The notes: a model not told the origin generated them from the letters alone. A stretch of 64,000 nucleotides of DNA from Zhengitettix transpicula (GCA_037074705.1 CM073594.1:60074509-60138508); one strand, 5' to 3'. Positions 1 through 11,557 are shown, counted from the stretch's first letter. Translations and numbers: made by a program.

Positions 1-1055
1 TCTTTGTTAGTGAACGTCGCGAATAGAATTCTTCACTCAGTTAGAAGCCCGAGAAGACATAATTCATTCTCTAAACCATGAAATACTGCATTCTTCATTA
101 ACTTTAATTTTTTTACACAATTTTAAATATATCCGATCAGTTTAAGCGTTTAATAAATTTGATGTATTTGGTTCGTGAAAAATGTTCTTTATTTTGTAGA
201 TAATTAATCACGCAATATTCGTAAAAGCGTTAAGAAATTTAATAGAAAATTTTTATATTCATGCCGATAGTAAGAAGAGGCCTAATGTAATATCATAACT
301 TATAATTAAATAATTAAGAATTAATAACAATTTTAAATTAACAGAAGTCCACTTTCTTCAACTTCCAAATTCTCAGTTGAATTACTGTTTTTTGTTCAGA
401 AAATTGGTGGATTTCGTAAATCAGATTAATTTTCAAAAACTGAGTAAACTGACAGTTTTAACTAATACTTCTGTCCAAACGCATATGCACCACCACGAAT
501 AATATGTAAAAATACAAAACCATGACTCATTTTACACTTTCAACGGAAAATTATAGAATCTACAAGTAATAATATTATTTTAACTTAAATATTTCTACAC
601 ATGAAAGTAAAAAACTTTTTAATTAATATTTCTAAAAGCGTATTACAAATATCGCGTCCTTATTTACAAAAGAAAGTATTACTTCCTGATCCAAAAATAA
701 TTTAAATTTATTTAACGCCAAAACCATTACTTTGATGATTTTTTAAAAAATTCTGTAACAGAATAATGTTGTTAATAATAAACAGTTTACTCAGTAACAC
801 GTGATGTTAAAAGCTTCAGAGGTATAATTAATTAAATATAACTTAATGGGGTTGAAAATGAAGCGTTCTCTTTTTACATAATTAAAATTTAGAGTAGTTT
901 ACAAAAAAACATGTAGTAAATTTTATTTACAATTATATAACCATATTTATCGTATTTAACATTATCTTAAATTCTTAAAATATAATTATTAATGGCCATT
1001 TAAGTCATAAAATTAAACTTTATTGAAAAATTACAATTTCCCTTCTTTAGTTAAA
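1..1055. other. AT-rich DNA, no gene seen
   Basis: Strongly AT-rich sequence with frequent stops in all frames and no open frame of useful length. I see no repeat boundary, RNA gene or regulatory array. It borders the first hammerhead-like motif on its right. Confidence 0.6.
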
Positions 1056-1088
1056 CTACGACGTTTCGTCCTAAAATTAGGACAGTTC
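1056..1088 (-). other. Hammerhead-like core motif (hairpin + GAAACG)
   Basis: Read on the minus strand this is a perfect 7-bp hairpin, GTCCTAA-TT-TTAGGAC, followed directly by GAAACGTCGTA. The hairpin corresponds to stem II of a hammerhead, GAAA to the conserved 3' core strand, and AC-GTC-GT to a two-base-pair stem III with a possible GUA cleavage triplet. The 5' core strand CTGANGA is not preserved here, so this copy should be inactive. A plus-strand copy at 1437 faces it, giving an inverted pair about 380 bp apart. Confidence 0.45.
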
Positions 1089-1436
1089 CATATCATTAGA
1101 ACTTTATAAATTAATGAAAATTTTGATGTGATTGTTTTGAAACGTCCAAATAGAAAAGGAATAACAATTATAATGTTTTCTGTCAAGATACTTGTAATCT
1201 TTCATTATACGGCCTTTAAAAATTAATTTTTTTTAAAAAATGGTTATATATTATAAATTTATTGTGAAACACAAGTGGAAATTTGTTTCTTTTACGGAAA
1301 GTTTAATATTATTGGACTCGAAATATATTTTCGGCTTTCTCGCAGTTGATGATTATTTTACAGCCATTTACAACCAATTACTTAATTATCTCTTTTAATA
1401 ATACTTAAGAACCTGATTATATGAAGTATAAAAGGC

Positions 1437-1470
1437 CTGAGGAAAGTACAAACACGTACCGAAACGTTGT
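1437..1470 (+). other. Hammerhead-like core motif
   Basis: CTGAGGA (fits CUGANGA), then 17 nt containing the self-complementary pair GTAC-AAACAC-GTAC, then GAAAC and GTTGTT. AC-GTT-GT can form a two-base-pair stem III. An AA/C mismatch lies between the core and stem II, and stem I pairing is weak (AAAA against a T run), so self-cleavage is uncertain. Downstream sequence containing TTGGTCATAAACTGC resembles the flank of the 40.0 kb copy. Confidence 0.4.
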
Positions 1471-4400
1471 TTTTTTAATTTAAGAAATAAATTGGCTGGA
1501 ATTGGTCATAAACTGCATTATCCAGTTAAGAATTAATTATACCCAAAAATTACTTGCACTTTATTATAAAAAAAATTGTAATATACTATGTTACTTCCAC
1601 AATCTGTGTGACGTCATCAGGTGTTAATTAAGAAAATAAGAACTTCAATATCAGATATCTAATTTTTTTTGTACTGAATAATTCATTCTTAGCAGATTTT
1701 GTTTAGGGTAACCTTATATGGTCTATATTATTAATTTTCAAAGACACTTTCAACCGAGAGAATGATTTTTGTTGCTGGAGTGAATTAATTTTGAAACCAG
1801 GGTTTTTCCCATTGAAATCAATTTACGTTATCTGTTAGAAATTTACGACGTACATCTTTACACCGTACACTGTTCGTGCGCCACCTTTTTGACTGCATTT
1901 GCTCTGAATTACTCCACTTGGACACGGCAGCGGCCAAGTCGGGGCCAACGGATGGCAATTTGCAACTCTGCATGCAATCTGTATTAATTATACCGGCTCA
2001 TAGTAATGAAGGGGATGAAGGGGGAGTCATCAACACTTGTGTAATTATAGTTCTATTCGGAACGGACAATCGCAGGTGATAAAGTGGAAATTTGAGCACG
2101 GAATACGCCTTGCCAAGTGTTACCGGACCCCTGCAATCACGCTACATAAACCAGCGTTGATTACTCTGTTATGTCGCATTGTCTTTCACGGGGGAGTTCG
2201 CCATCACAACAGCGAAAATAAAAAAGAACTCGCCGTTTTCACTTTCCAAAAAACAAAATAAACAAGGCTGTTTGACTTTTGTATAATACTCCCTGAACTT
2301 AAACCATGGTAAAGGTTTTCTTAACTTTCTATCCGTCGTAAAGGCAGTAAGAGTAAAGCTAAGATGGTTTGAAGGAGAAAGAGAGACCAACAAAACACTG
2401 AAAATAAAATAACGGTGAATAAAGGCTCAATGTAAATATATTTAAACAGGTGACATCTCGAAAAGGTAGGCAACTCCGGTGAACAAAAAGATATTTTTGA
2501 TCTGCGAAAATCTTTAATCATGTTGACAGGTATATTTAATATTTTAATGGCAAATAAACATTAGCAATTTTATAAATTTCAAATTGCTTCTAGGAAAGCT
2601 ACGTTACGTCACACCTTGTCCCACCCATCAAAAGTAACTTTCCTTCTATCGGTGTGTGCAGAAGTATGGAAGTCGTTTCTTCTCGATTTGAGTTAGATTT
2701 CTCTCTCTTTCTCTGACCTTGTTCCCAGTCGACAAACTTTCACTTGCGTAGATTCAGGACTCGAGAAAAAAAAGGAAAAGATAATTACTGCTTGTATCGT
2801 GACATCATATGCCTCCAAACAGTAGAAGGTGATAATCAAGAACTTAAATGGTTTACGGATACTATAAGCAATTAATTTATAAAAATAAATATATGAAAAT
2901 AAGTATAAATAAATTGTATACTTTCCTATGAAGTAATTAAAATAAATGATAATTTATAAGGAATACAAATTAAATATTCCGATGTTATTGTATTCCATCC
3001 AATCTATCACCATTTTAAAGACAAAATTTTAAAAAACCTTAAGCTTTTTGGTAATAACTGAGCGAAATAATTTTTTTCGAATTAAATTTACAATTTAATG
3101 TTCGATATAGGATTTATTTTATAACCAACGTTTTTTCAATCTCTCACCATTATAAAAACAGAACTTTTTAAAGGATTTTTAAAATATTTAATATTATAAA
3201 TGTGGAACTCTCAGTCCCCATTCCAATTTTTTTCACTAATGAAACTTTTGTGCTAATTAAACTTAATTCTCATTATAAAATTTAACATATCTAAAATTAA
3301 TATTAGTATCACAAATTCCCTAATGTTGAGACATTTTTAGACTCGCCCTTAAATCGCATTTAAAACTATTAAAACTGATTAAATATTGAAAACCAAATTT
3401 TAATATTTCGAAATAAAATCTCTTAAATACTAATGTTTGACCACAAAGTAAATGTTTTCCTAAATGTTTTAAAAATAACAGGCTTCAATTTTTTATAGTA
3501 ATAATTGTTGTATACTTGAGATATACAGTATTTAATCGTTATATTTATCAGTCTTCATTAAATTATAAATGAATAAATTAAACAATATTTTTTAAAAATG
3601 TATTTTAATAAGATAAATGTTTTTAAAGTATATTACAAAAGTTATCGGTAATTTTTTGATGGGAACTTCGTCAGGTGCAAATTTTAATTTTTGCCGATAT
3701 CTGTTGTAAAGCAAACATTATTCGATTTTTTCCAAAACAAATTAATTATGCAATGATATTGCAAGAAACTTTTATAATTGCTTCTTATGAGGGTCCTAAA
3801 ATTAACGACATTTTTTATGTTATATATTATTTTATTATATTAAAATATATTTCTGAAACGTTTCGCTGTTTATTTGCAGTATTCAATATTTTCGCATAAC
3901 ATCGTGTCACAAAATTATGTCATATTCTTATACAAATTGTGATTGGTCAATTTGTTTGAAAATTCGCCACACGCTGCCGCCGGGGTGATAATTATTTCTG
4001 GTGCCAAAAATTGAGAGTTCAACTATTATTATTATTGTTATTATTATTAGCTCGACGTAGTAAAAAATATTTAATTACGCGGAAACAATACTATAAATTA
4101 CCTTCCGGTAATTGGTTCGCCCTCTGAATGCATACGTATTTAATTTTCACACAATGTAGTGGGGGAGGGGTTGGTGGAGGCTTCAAAATTTATCTGTTAA
4201 CATTACAAGGTTGGTAGACAGAGTTTCATATTATTTATTATTATGCGACTCTTGTTTTTTTCCCCTGGGAATCGACAATTAAATAATTTTAAATACCCAC
4301 TGCTCGGGATAAATGTTAAATTAGTTTAAGAGAGTATACCAGCAAAGCAGCTACGATTTAACAGTGATGAACTTTCAACTGAGTAAGTTTCTATCTACTA

Positions 4401-4744
4401 GACATTCCTGAGTCGTGAATTTCAACTCCACACTTGATAATCCCGCTTAATATCATTCCGCGTTGCGAAGTGCAGAATCGGAGGAATGCGTCTTAACAAC
4501 GGTTTCGCAGTACAGAAACTCCAGAGGAACAGGAATCCCGTTTATATCACTGTTGAGAATATCCATTTTGTCTGAACTGCTCCATTTTGCAGACAATCCG
4601 GTGCGCCACACAAATCCAAATCGATACTGAAATAACATCAATATGAATAGAATGCGTAATTTAAGAGAAACGTTGCAGTTTGCGAATTACTAGTCTTCAT
4701 GTAACATCGTTTCAGTTTCCCCCAAAAAAGTTCAGTTAATTTAT
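1471..4744. other. AT-rich DNA, no gene seen
   Basis: No defensible gene. The open frames are short, overlap on both strands and look like chance. A TGACGTCA palindrome lies at 1609-1616. Two loosely similar blocks around 2999-3040 and 3137-3180 (both of the form CAATCTNTCACCATT, then an A/T-rich tail) suggest an old local duplication. A TTA/TTG trinucleotide run occurs at about 4023-4050. Confidence 0.55.
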
Positions 4745-4899
4745 TTACGTTTTCTACTACGTATAATAACAACATCATCAAAAAATTCCATTTATATGTC
4801 TGAAACAATAAATAAACATATTCACACACGTGTCACGATCTATGAAAGTAAAAAAATTTGATTTATATTAATTAAAAATAAAAAGACAATTTTAACACA
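4745..4899. repeat. 155-bp exact direct repeat, copy A
   Basis: This 155-bp stretch recurs without a visible mismatch at 5042-5196, an offset of 297 bp. Identity of the whole unit in otherwise diverged DNA points to a recent local duplication, or to an assembly artefact of a tandem region. Confidence 0.9.
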
Positions 4900-5004
4900 C
4901 TTTAATTGGATCTCTAAAATTACATACATAATGTAAAGTAAATCAGAATTGCACTTTAATTGGATCTCTAAAATTACATACATAATGTAAAGTAAATCAG
5001 AATT
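4898..5004. repeat. 54-bp tandem duplication (two units)
   Basis: The 53-bp block at 4898-4950 is repeated at 4952-5004 with a period of 54 bp and one base between units. It lies between the two copies of the 155-bp repeat, so at least two duplication events are nested here. Confidence 0.9.
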
Positions 5005-5041
5005 AATACAGAATATACTAACTTATCGATTAATTATTCTA

Positions 5042-5196
5042 TTACGTTTTCTACTACGTATAATAACAACATCATCAAAAAATTCCATTTATATGTCTGA
5101 AACAATAAATAAACATATTCACACACGTGTCACGATCTATGAAAGTAAAAAAATTTGATTTATATTAATTAAAAATAAAAAGACAATTTTAACACA
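5042..5196. repeat. 155-bp exact direct repeat, copy B
   Basis: Second copy of the 4745-4899 unit, identical along its length as read. It is followed by a short imperfect run of ACACATATA units to about 5221. Confidence 0.9.
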
Positions 5197-5264
5197 TATA
5201 ACACATATAAACACATATAAAGCAAAAGTGTACCGAAGTAGCTAATTCCCTTATACACATATAA

Positions 5265-5770
5265 CTATATGCGTGCCTCGACGTTGCCCGGGTTGTCATA
5301 ACTCAATTCAGCAACATCTATAACCTCGGATTAGACTCCAATATCGGGGAGGTTTTTTTTCGTTTTTTTATGTAAGGCCCCCCACCCCAAACCACTAAAG
5401 ATGCCCCCTCCCATGCCGAAAAGGAGTTGAAATAATACACAAAAATATCTGGAAAAACGCTATCTATCTCATTGACCCCGTAAAAAATTTATTAAACGCA
5501 AGTATCGGCCGTTTTAAAATGTTTGAAAATTTCCACCCCTACCGCTGGGGGTTAAACTGTTTCCGGTTCTAAAGGAACACGTGTATAAAAACTTGGTCAA
5601 ATTTTCTCGATGAGTGTTGATGGAACAATTTACTTTTTCTGTATCGAATGACTTCTTGCCTTCAATGCTTCGATCTTTACCCTTTCTGTGTGAAAATAAT
5701 AATACCCTTTGCTTCTCGTAGCACCCATAAATCATACCTCTTTTAATGAGGGGTTTCTGATAATTGAGCA
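5265..5770 (-). mobile_element. Helitron-like non-autonomous element, decayed copy
   Basis: Read on the minus strand this ends in a GACAACCCGGGCAACG segment with a degraded CTAG terminus near 5265. From there through about 5512 it follows the same order of blocks as the minus strand of the copy at 25278-25663: the ATATCGG segment, the GTTGAAATNATAC block and the TTGACCCC block. Similar CACCCC / GGGGG(C/T)T(A/G)AAC blocks also occur in the 51.9 kb copy. The 5' end is not recognisable, so the right edge is approximate. Confidence 0.5.
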
Positions 5771-6902
5771 CTCGTTACGGCAGTTCCTTTCCACCTCCCC
5801 TCGACAGCTACAAAGTTCACGTTTCTCCTAATGTGGTGTCTTGAATAACTGAAAAGGAGTAATTAGAGTTCTCTCTCCCCGAGCCCCTCCTGGTCGAGGT
5901 GTAACGTTTTTCAGAACGAGTTGTTCTTGCGCGGGCGGCATTACCATTCCTAAATCCTCATACTGCCGGCCTAGAAAATCCTGCTCATTATTAAACAGCG
6001 GCGTGATAGGGATCGCGGTACCTGTGCAACGAGGGAAATTGATTCTCCTCACGCGAATAACATATTTGAAGGCTGAATACCATTTTCATCCGTGGGATGG
6101 TGGTGGGACGGTCAACCCTAAAATTACCTCCTCCCCCTTCCTTTCCCTGATATGTAATTCACTGCTTTTTAATGGAACATAAGTTCGGTGTCAACCAGGT
6201 TGACAGTTTCTAACTCGTATAATACAACTATAAATCTTATCGCTAGGTGGCTGGATTTATCACCTCAGGCATTTATTCCTACGTTTATTATTACACCGAT
6301 AAACCGTAAATATCAATTATCGTCATGTGCAATTATTTATCAGTTAAATCAGCATAGATTTTACGACTTACCTTCAATTGGTAGCCACTTTACCACAAAA
6401 TTTGATAACCTTTTTATTTATGTAATACTCAATTCTTAAGCCGATAGAAAAAAAATTTTCTGGCCAATAATGGTTTTAAATTTCGCCCCCAACCAAAATT
6501 GAATTTTACTACGGGGTCCACACGGAATAATTCCACCACTTCCTCACGTACTACCGTCCTTACAAATTCCAACCTTTTATCATCAACTTCCATTTCCTGA
6601 CAATCTGGCACCACCGCAGCTAACTTCAGTTTGGCAACAACAGTACTATAATTTTTTTTTGTTTTCTATCCCTATTGTTTTTCAAGTCGCCTTTTTAAAA
6701 AGTAAGCAGTTAGTATAACTTAACTACAATATTTAAATTTGTATATCTACTGGTCGTTTTGATAATGGGGATTTGTTTTCATTCTTGAAAGTACTTTTGC
6801 TGGATTTCTGGTCAATCTGTGGATGTCATTTTACTCCCAAACAAATACGGGGTTCACAAGGAGTAGTTCCTCATCCTCAGGTAACTAGTTTTCTATCTTC
6901 GC
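5771..6902. other. GC-richer island then AT-rich DNA, no gene
   Basis: The first 400 bases (to about 6180) are GC-richer than their surroundings with several CpGs and appear unique. The block at 6011-6058 has a related block near 54.25 kb (see findings). Open frames on both strands are short and show no recognisable domain. The remainder is AT-rich without landmarks. Confidence 0.45.
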
Positions 6903-7245
6903 ATTAACACAAATGAAGAAGTTTTTTTCTTCTATCTTCAAAAATTTTATCAGTCAACATTTTAATAATATAAAAAGTTATTTCTAATTATATAAAATAT
7001 TTAATTTTGACGATTTAGAAGTCATTTTGAACATGGAAATTAATATTGTCAAATATTTTTGTATCTGAGATTGTTTTTGACTTGAAATTGTGTATAAAAA
7101 AATTATAATAATAGTTAGTAAAACTACTTATTTTAAAAATTAAATAATTAAAAAATGTTAATTTCTTTTCTTATTAGAATGGTGACTGACAAAATTTTTG
7201 AAGATAAAACAAAAAAACTTCATTGTTTGTTATTAGATCACCGGA
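6903..7245. mobile_element. Foldback (inverted-repeat) element, about 340 bp
   Basis: The arm around 6903-6990 and the arm around 7150-7245 are imperfect reverse complements. The best block reads TATCTTCAAAAATTTT on the left and its complement AAAATTTTTGAAGATA on the right, flanked by matching AAGTTTTTTT and CAGTCA(A/C)CAT(T/C) segments. The AT-rich centre has no coding capacity, which fits a MITE or foldback element. No clear target duplication was identified. Confidence 0.65.
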
Positions 7246-7699
7246 AAGGGTTCAAAAACCAAGGGATGAAAAGTTGTGTACTTTATTGAACACTAAATTG
7301 TAAATTTTATATTATTAAATGTAACACTGAAAAAAATCATTTAATAAAAACTTGTCTGACTTTATATGCCTTTCAAATCCTTTGCTGATTAGTGATATTG
7401 CTTATAATATTTAAATTTAATTGTATGTACAAAATTAATTATTCTTAAACGTTCTTTGATTTTATTTATTACTCATGATAATTGGCAATTTTTTCTTTCG
7501 ACATTACTGAAAAAATATTGTCATGACTTGTTTTTTACTCATGATAATTGTGTTGTTCGTACTTTTCCCATATATATAGTATACGTCTTTTTTTAACGAA
7601 AAGGTATTGTTGATATAAATCTTAAGTCGTTTATTTTGAGATATTGAATATTAAATTAATTTATTTTAAAAATATTAATATTGTTAGGACCAACGGTTG
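7246..7699. other. AT-rich DNA, no gene seen
   Basis: AT-rich, with a 15-bp direct repeat TACTCATGATAATTG near 7470 and 7536. Nothing else is recognisable. It lies on the internal side of the tRNA-Lys-like primer-binding site at 7700-7717. Confidence 0.5.
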
Positions 7700-7717
7700 G
7701 CCCTACGTTGGGCGCCA
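7700..7717 (-). other. LTR-retrotransposon primer-binding site (tRNA-Lys type)
   Basis: The plus strand reads like the 3' end of insect tRNA-Lys(CUU) plus CCA, with one visible difference: CCCTACG where the tRNA has CCCCACG, followed by TTGGGCGCCA. On the minus strand this is TGGCGCCCAACG, the usual primer-binding site of many gypsy-type LTR elements. It is preceded on that strand by TACA and a TTCT spacer, as expected for an LTR end. The tRNA comparison is from memory of the family. Confidence 0.5.
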
Positions 7718-7721
7718 AGAA

Positions 7722-8290
7722 TGTACTTAATATATAATATATTGAACCCTTTAAAATTTTATGTTCGTTACAATGATTAAGTAGAGTAGTGAAACTTACG
7801 GACACCTGGTGTGGCGTAAGGATAACGCTAACTTGTTTCTACATAGAGGACTTTTCTGACCCTTCTGAAAATAACCGACCGCAGTCATCATTTAAGCTCG
7901 CACATTTTTCTGTGGGAATAAGAAAAATATATGTACATAGACGAAATGAAAGAAGTATTTAGCATCAGTGCTATTTTCCTAGGGCCGCTCTAGGGCAATC
8001 TAGAATGCGGCAAATGCAACCGTTTGTTTGGCCACGAAGGTCTCTCTGCTCATTACGGAGCGCACGACATCGTCGCCTTCCCTAACACGGAGAAAGAGGG
8101 AAAGGGCAGAAAAAAAACCAATTAACGGAGTTTATAACCTCCACCACCGCTGCCTGCAACCTTTACTGCCTTTTACTGCTAAGTGAAGTTTCGTCGTTAA
8201 AGTTCCATATTAGTGTCTCAGGGCGCAAGCAGCAGCACACGGTGTGCAGAATTTAGCACGACTTAGCCACCTTACATAAATATACACTTT
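7722..8290 (-). mobile_element. Candidate LTR fragment adjoining the primer-binding site
   Basis: If the site at 7700-7717 is genuine, the 5' LTR of a minus-strand element starts at its 3' terminus here (TACA at 7722-7725 on the minus strand) and extends right. The sequence is GC-richer than its surroundings with no long open frame, as in an LTR. The far boundary cannot be placed, and no gag or pol sequence follows to the left, so this is a relic. Confidence 0.3.
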
Positions 8291-9177
8291 TGTCGGAGTT
8301 TTGTCTTCTACTACACGACTTTCACTATCAAAGTTCTCTCAACTTAATAAGACAGAATTCTTAAAAAAAAACATCGGGAAATCAAATTATAAAAAGACTT
8401 GTGTCTGTTCACATTGAAGATACTAAAGAAATAAAAATCATCTGTCATTAAAATCTGGTCGAAATTAAATCACAAAACTTTTAACCAATCCTAGTAGGTT
8501 TTTCCCACGTTCCAGTGTACATGGTCAAGAAAAAAATATCATCATCCAATTTGTCTCGACGTTAGACTTGAAAATTATAATTAATATCTATGTGAACCAT
8601 TTATTCAAATACTTTAAAAAAATTAATTCAGCTTAGAAAAATTTAAAACATTTTCTTTCATCTATTTTTACTTTAAAGAGCTAAGAAAACATATTTCGAT
8701 TAATGATACTTAAAATGCCTATAGTTCTAAATTAATTGTTTTCAGTTTGTAGAAAGTTAATTTAAATGTTCGTATGAAATTATATAAACTTTTTTTCAGT
8801 AAAATATGACGAAGAAAAATTTTTGGTATTATAAATTTTCTTCGTAGTCTTATAATTGTTCCGTTCATTCCATCGTCTTTATAAAAATGTTCCGTATTTA
8901 TTACCATAACTAAATATTTTACATTCATGTAACATTACATTTATTATTGGTTTTACAAAAAATAAATTTTCAATATGTAAGAAAAAAATTAAATATAGCA
9001 ATTAATGAAAAAGAATAATTTCACAACATTTTTGTCCTTTTTCAGGACATATTAAGGTTTACATTGCAGTAACGTAGGCGTTGGTGTCATAAATATACAT
9101 TTAAAGAAAATATATTTAAGTATGTCATTTTTTATAATATTATTTCAAGCTCTAAATTAATTGAATTCCCCATTTGT
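8291..9177. other. AT-rich DNA, no gene seen
   Basis: AT-rich, stop-rich, with no recognisable gene, RNA or repeat boundary. Confidence 0.5.
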
Positions 9178-9436
9178 ATTTGATTTGATTTATTTTATTC
9201 CATTATTCCTCGTATGAGGAAATATAACACATCAATACGTAAAATTACAATATACGAATTGAATGCTACAATTATAAATAATTAGAAGATAACATAAAAA
9301 TACTGAAATTAGGGAACACAAATTTCCCTGTCCAACATAAGTAAAATAATATGAATAATAACAAAAATAATAATTCCTTAACTATACTAAGGGTGTAATA
9401 TAATATATTTACAGTACTAATAAAAATATTGAATAA
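9178..9436 (-). repeat. LINE-like 3' tail, copy 1
   Basis: The minus strand of this block aligns along its length with the plus strand of 37362-37617. Shared landmarks, in order, are CCCTTAGTATAGTTAA, a TTATTATTTTTGTTATTATT run, GACAGGGAAATTTGTGTTCC, TCCTCATACGAGGA and a terminal (AATAAA)-type run. A short hairpin followed by a simple A-rich repeat at one end is typical of the 3' ends of CR1/jockey-like LINEs. No reverse transcriptase is present, so the class is inferred. Confidence 0.6.
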
Positions 9437-10999
9437 TTGATTATGCCTTAAAAGAACAAACATAGTCAAATTATATTTTTTATTAACTTACTTTCGGATC
9501 AAAACTTTACCCTCTATTTGCGTTAATTTTATATACATAAATATATCTTATAAACATAATATTTAATAAAAGATTTTAATCAGATTTTTAATTCCACCTC
9601 TAAATTACACCAATTTCCAATTTGATAAATTCCTAATTAAGGAGGAAACGTAAAAATATATTTTTTTATCAGATGAAGATTATATTATCTCATATAATTA
9701 TATTTTTTCAGATTATTCTCTAATAAATATTCTCGTATATAGTTTTTTTTTGTACAGACACTGTTGCCGAATGTGTGATCACGGTCTCGTACTTAAAATA
9801 TTCAAACATTTAAATTTTTTCGTATCGTGCATGGCGTTGTATAATTTTTAGTGTCCTGTAGAGAAATATTTTTCAACTGCTCCTAAATATGCACTAATTT
9901 CGGATCAGTATTTTTACCTGTGTTCGTTACTTAAGCTTCTTTCCTAATTTTATCTTATCGGAAGCTCATAGGGATGACATAAGTTTTATTTAATTTTGTG
10001 TCAGTATTTTCGGCTTTTTTGTCGTAAAATATTAAGTTTATTATCAAGATTTTGTATAATCTTTGTTGTTCAGAAAATTTATTAATAATTCTGACTGTCG
10101 CGTGAAGCGATTGATGAAGTGCGTCAAGTGAGTCATTAGACGGATCGCGGAATATCTTGAGTATATACAGAGGTAAAAAGTAACTTGCGAAATACAAAGG
10201 GGCTCTGAGAATACCGACAATTCCTCATTAGATAATCAGTATTTCTCAGAACGAAAGTATGACGTCACAGTGAGAGTGGAGACGGAAGCAGGGGTTGGAT
10301 TCATTTTTAATAAATGAGTGACATATGTGGAGGTTCACACAAGTAAACGAGGAAACTGTAAACGAGGCGTGGCAGATGACTTTCAGACGCCATTAAAATA
10401 TTATTTATCTATTTCCAGACGTTGTGTTGTTGAACACGGATCTGGTCGAACTGACACGTCCATTGGTTTTCCTTTCCACGTGATTTATAAAGGGAGTAAA
10501 GTGACAAATTTACAGACTCGAATAATTCGCGTGTTTAGACTGGTTTTGGAGATTACGCTTAATGCCACTTTACATGGAATGTCCACGTTGGAATGGGCAT
10601 TATTCACGATTAACCCCCCCCCCCCTCCCTCACGGGTCGTTTAAATAGAATTATTAATATAGAATGCCTTGCATTCATCGACAAAATGTCAGCACTATAT
10701 ATTTCGGTGTAAATAATGTTCGTGACGTAAAAAGCGTAAGTATAGTGTCTAATTATTTTGAAAAGAGAAAATAAATTCATCTGGAGTAATCTGTACCGAT
10801 TTACTCTGTAAATTAACTTGCCGTTGAATACAATTATTTTTTTTGTATAATATCTTAAATAAAACGTGTAACTTCTCAAAAATTTAATTTTACTAAGGCA
10901 TGAAAACCACTTGAAATACTTTTTATTTACAGCCTACCCTTAAAATATTGTTACTGCAGGTGAAAGGTGTTATTGTCCGTTTGATATTGAGAGTTAAAT
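9437..10999. other. Unannotated DNA, no gene seen
   Basis: AT-rich sequence with a TGACGTCA palindrome at 10260-10267 and a run of 12 C at 10614-10625. The 108-codon frame at 10318-10644 ends in the poly-C run and shows no domain. I do not call a gene. Confidence 0.5.
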
Positions 11000-11389
11000 C
11001 GGCCTGTTCTGAGAGGTGTATGTTCCGGGGTCACCGATCTTGGGCATACGGTAAGTTGTTTCCCATTGGAAAAGTCGGCCAGCTGCCTCCTAAACTGGTC
11101 GAGGTACGGAGAAGGGAATGCTGCGTCCCCACAGCTAACTCCTCTCCCGCTATCGGAATGGCGTGGGACAAGTACCCAATGCCCGACCTACCTGATGCAG
11201 GTTTTTCTACTGTTTTCCCTTGCATTTCTTTAGGCGAATGCCGAGTAGGATCCTTAAAATATAGCCCGGGGGCCCTTGGCTAACTTCCTCTTCCCTTCCG
11301 CTCCCCACCTTTCAAATCCCTTCCTATGCTATTAAAGGGGAGTTGCCCAACGTGGATTACCCTCATGTAGCCTGTTGCCCTAAAAAAAG
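11000..11389 (+). mobile_element. Poly(A)-tailed dispersed element, 5'-truncated copy 1
   Basis: Member of the family whose fullest copies are at 26211-26761 and 35736-36293. This copy starts inside the element, at GGCCTGTTCTGAGAG just after the 5' hairpin, and continues to the end GTAGCCTGTTGCCC followed by a short A run. A 5' truncation with an intact A-tailed 3' end is the pattern left by target-primed reverse transcription. The 111-codon frame inside it is repeat sequence, not a gene. Confidence 0.85.
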
Positions 11390-11557
11390 AATTCCGAATA
11401 GAAAACTTAAGTCTAGAAAAACAGAAATAAAAAATAAGGGGTTGAGAATAAGGTTCTGGTCGACATTGTCTAAACAAGCGTTTTCATGGTGAACTGTTAC
11501 ATATTTTAATGCCAATTAATTAAGACATTAAATCTAAATTGTTAGAAAAATCCTTTG

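Noticed and set aside
2999..3180. Apparent duplication of CAATCTNTCACCATT blocks
   Set aside because: Similarity is short and A/T-rich. Without an alignment score it cannot be separated from low-complexity resemblance.
7700..7717. Possible tRNA-Lys gene
   Set aside because: Only the last 17 or so bases of a tRNA plus CCA are present. CCA is not encoded in eukaryotic tRNA genes and the rest of the cloverleaf is absent, so a primer-binding site fits better.
10614..10625. Poly-C run as a regulatory element
   Set aside because: A simple homopolymer with no supporting context. The poly-G at 32735-32752 was treated the same way and listed only as a repeat.
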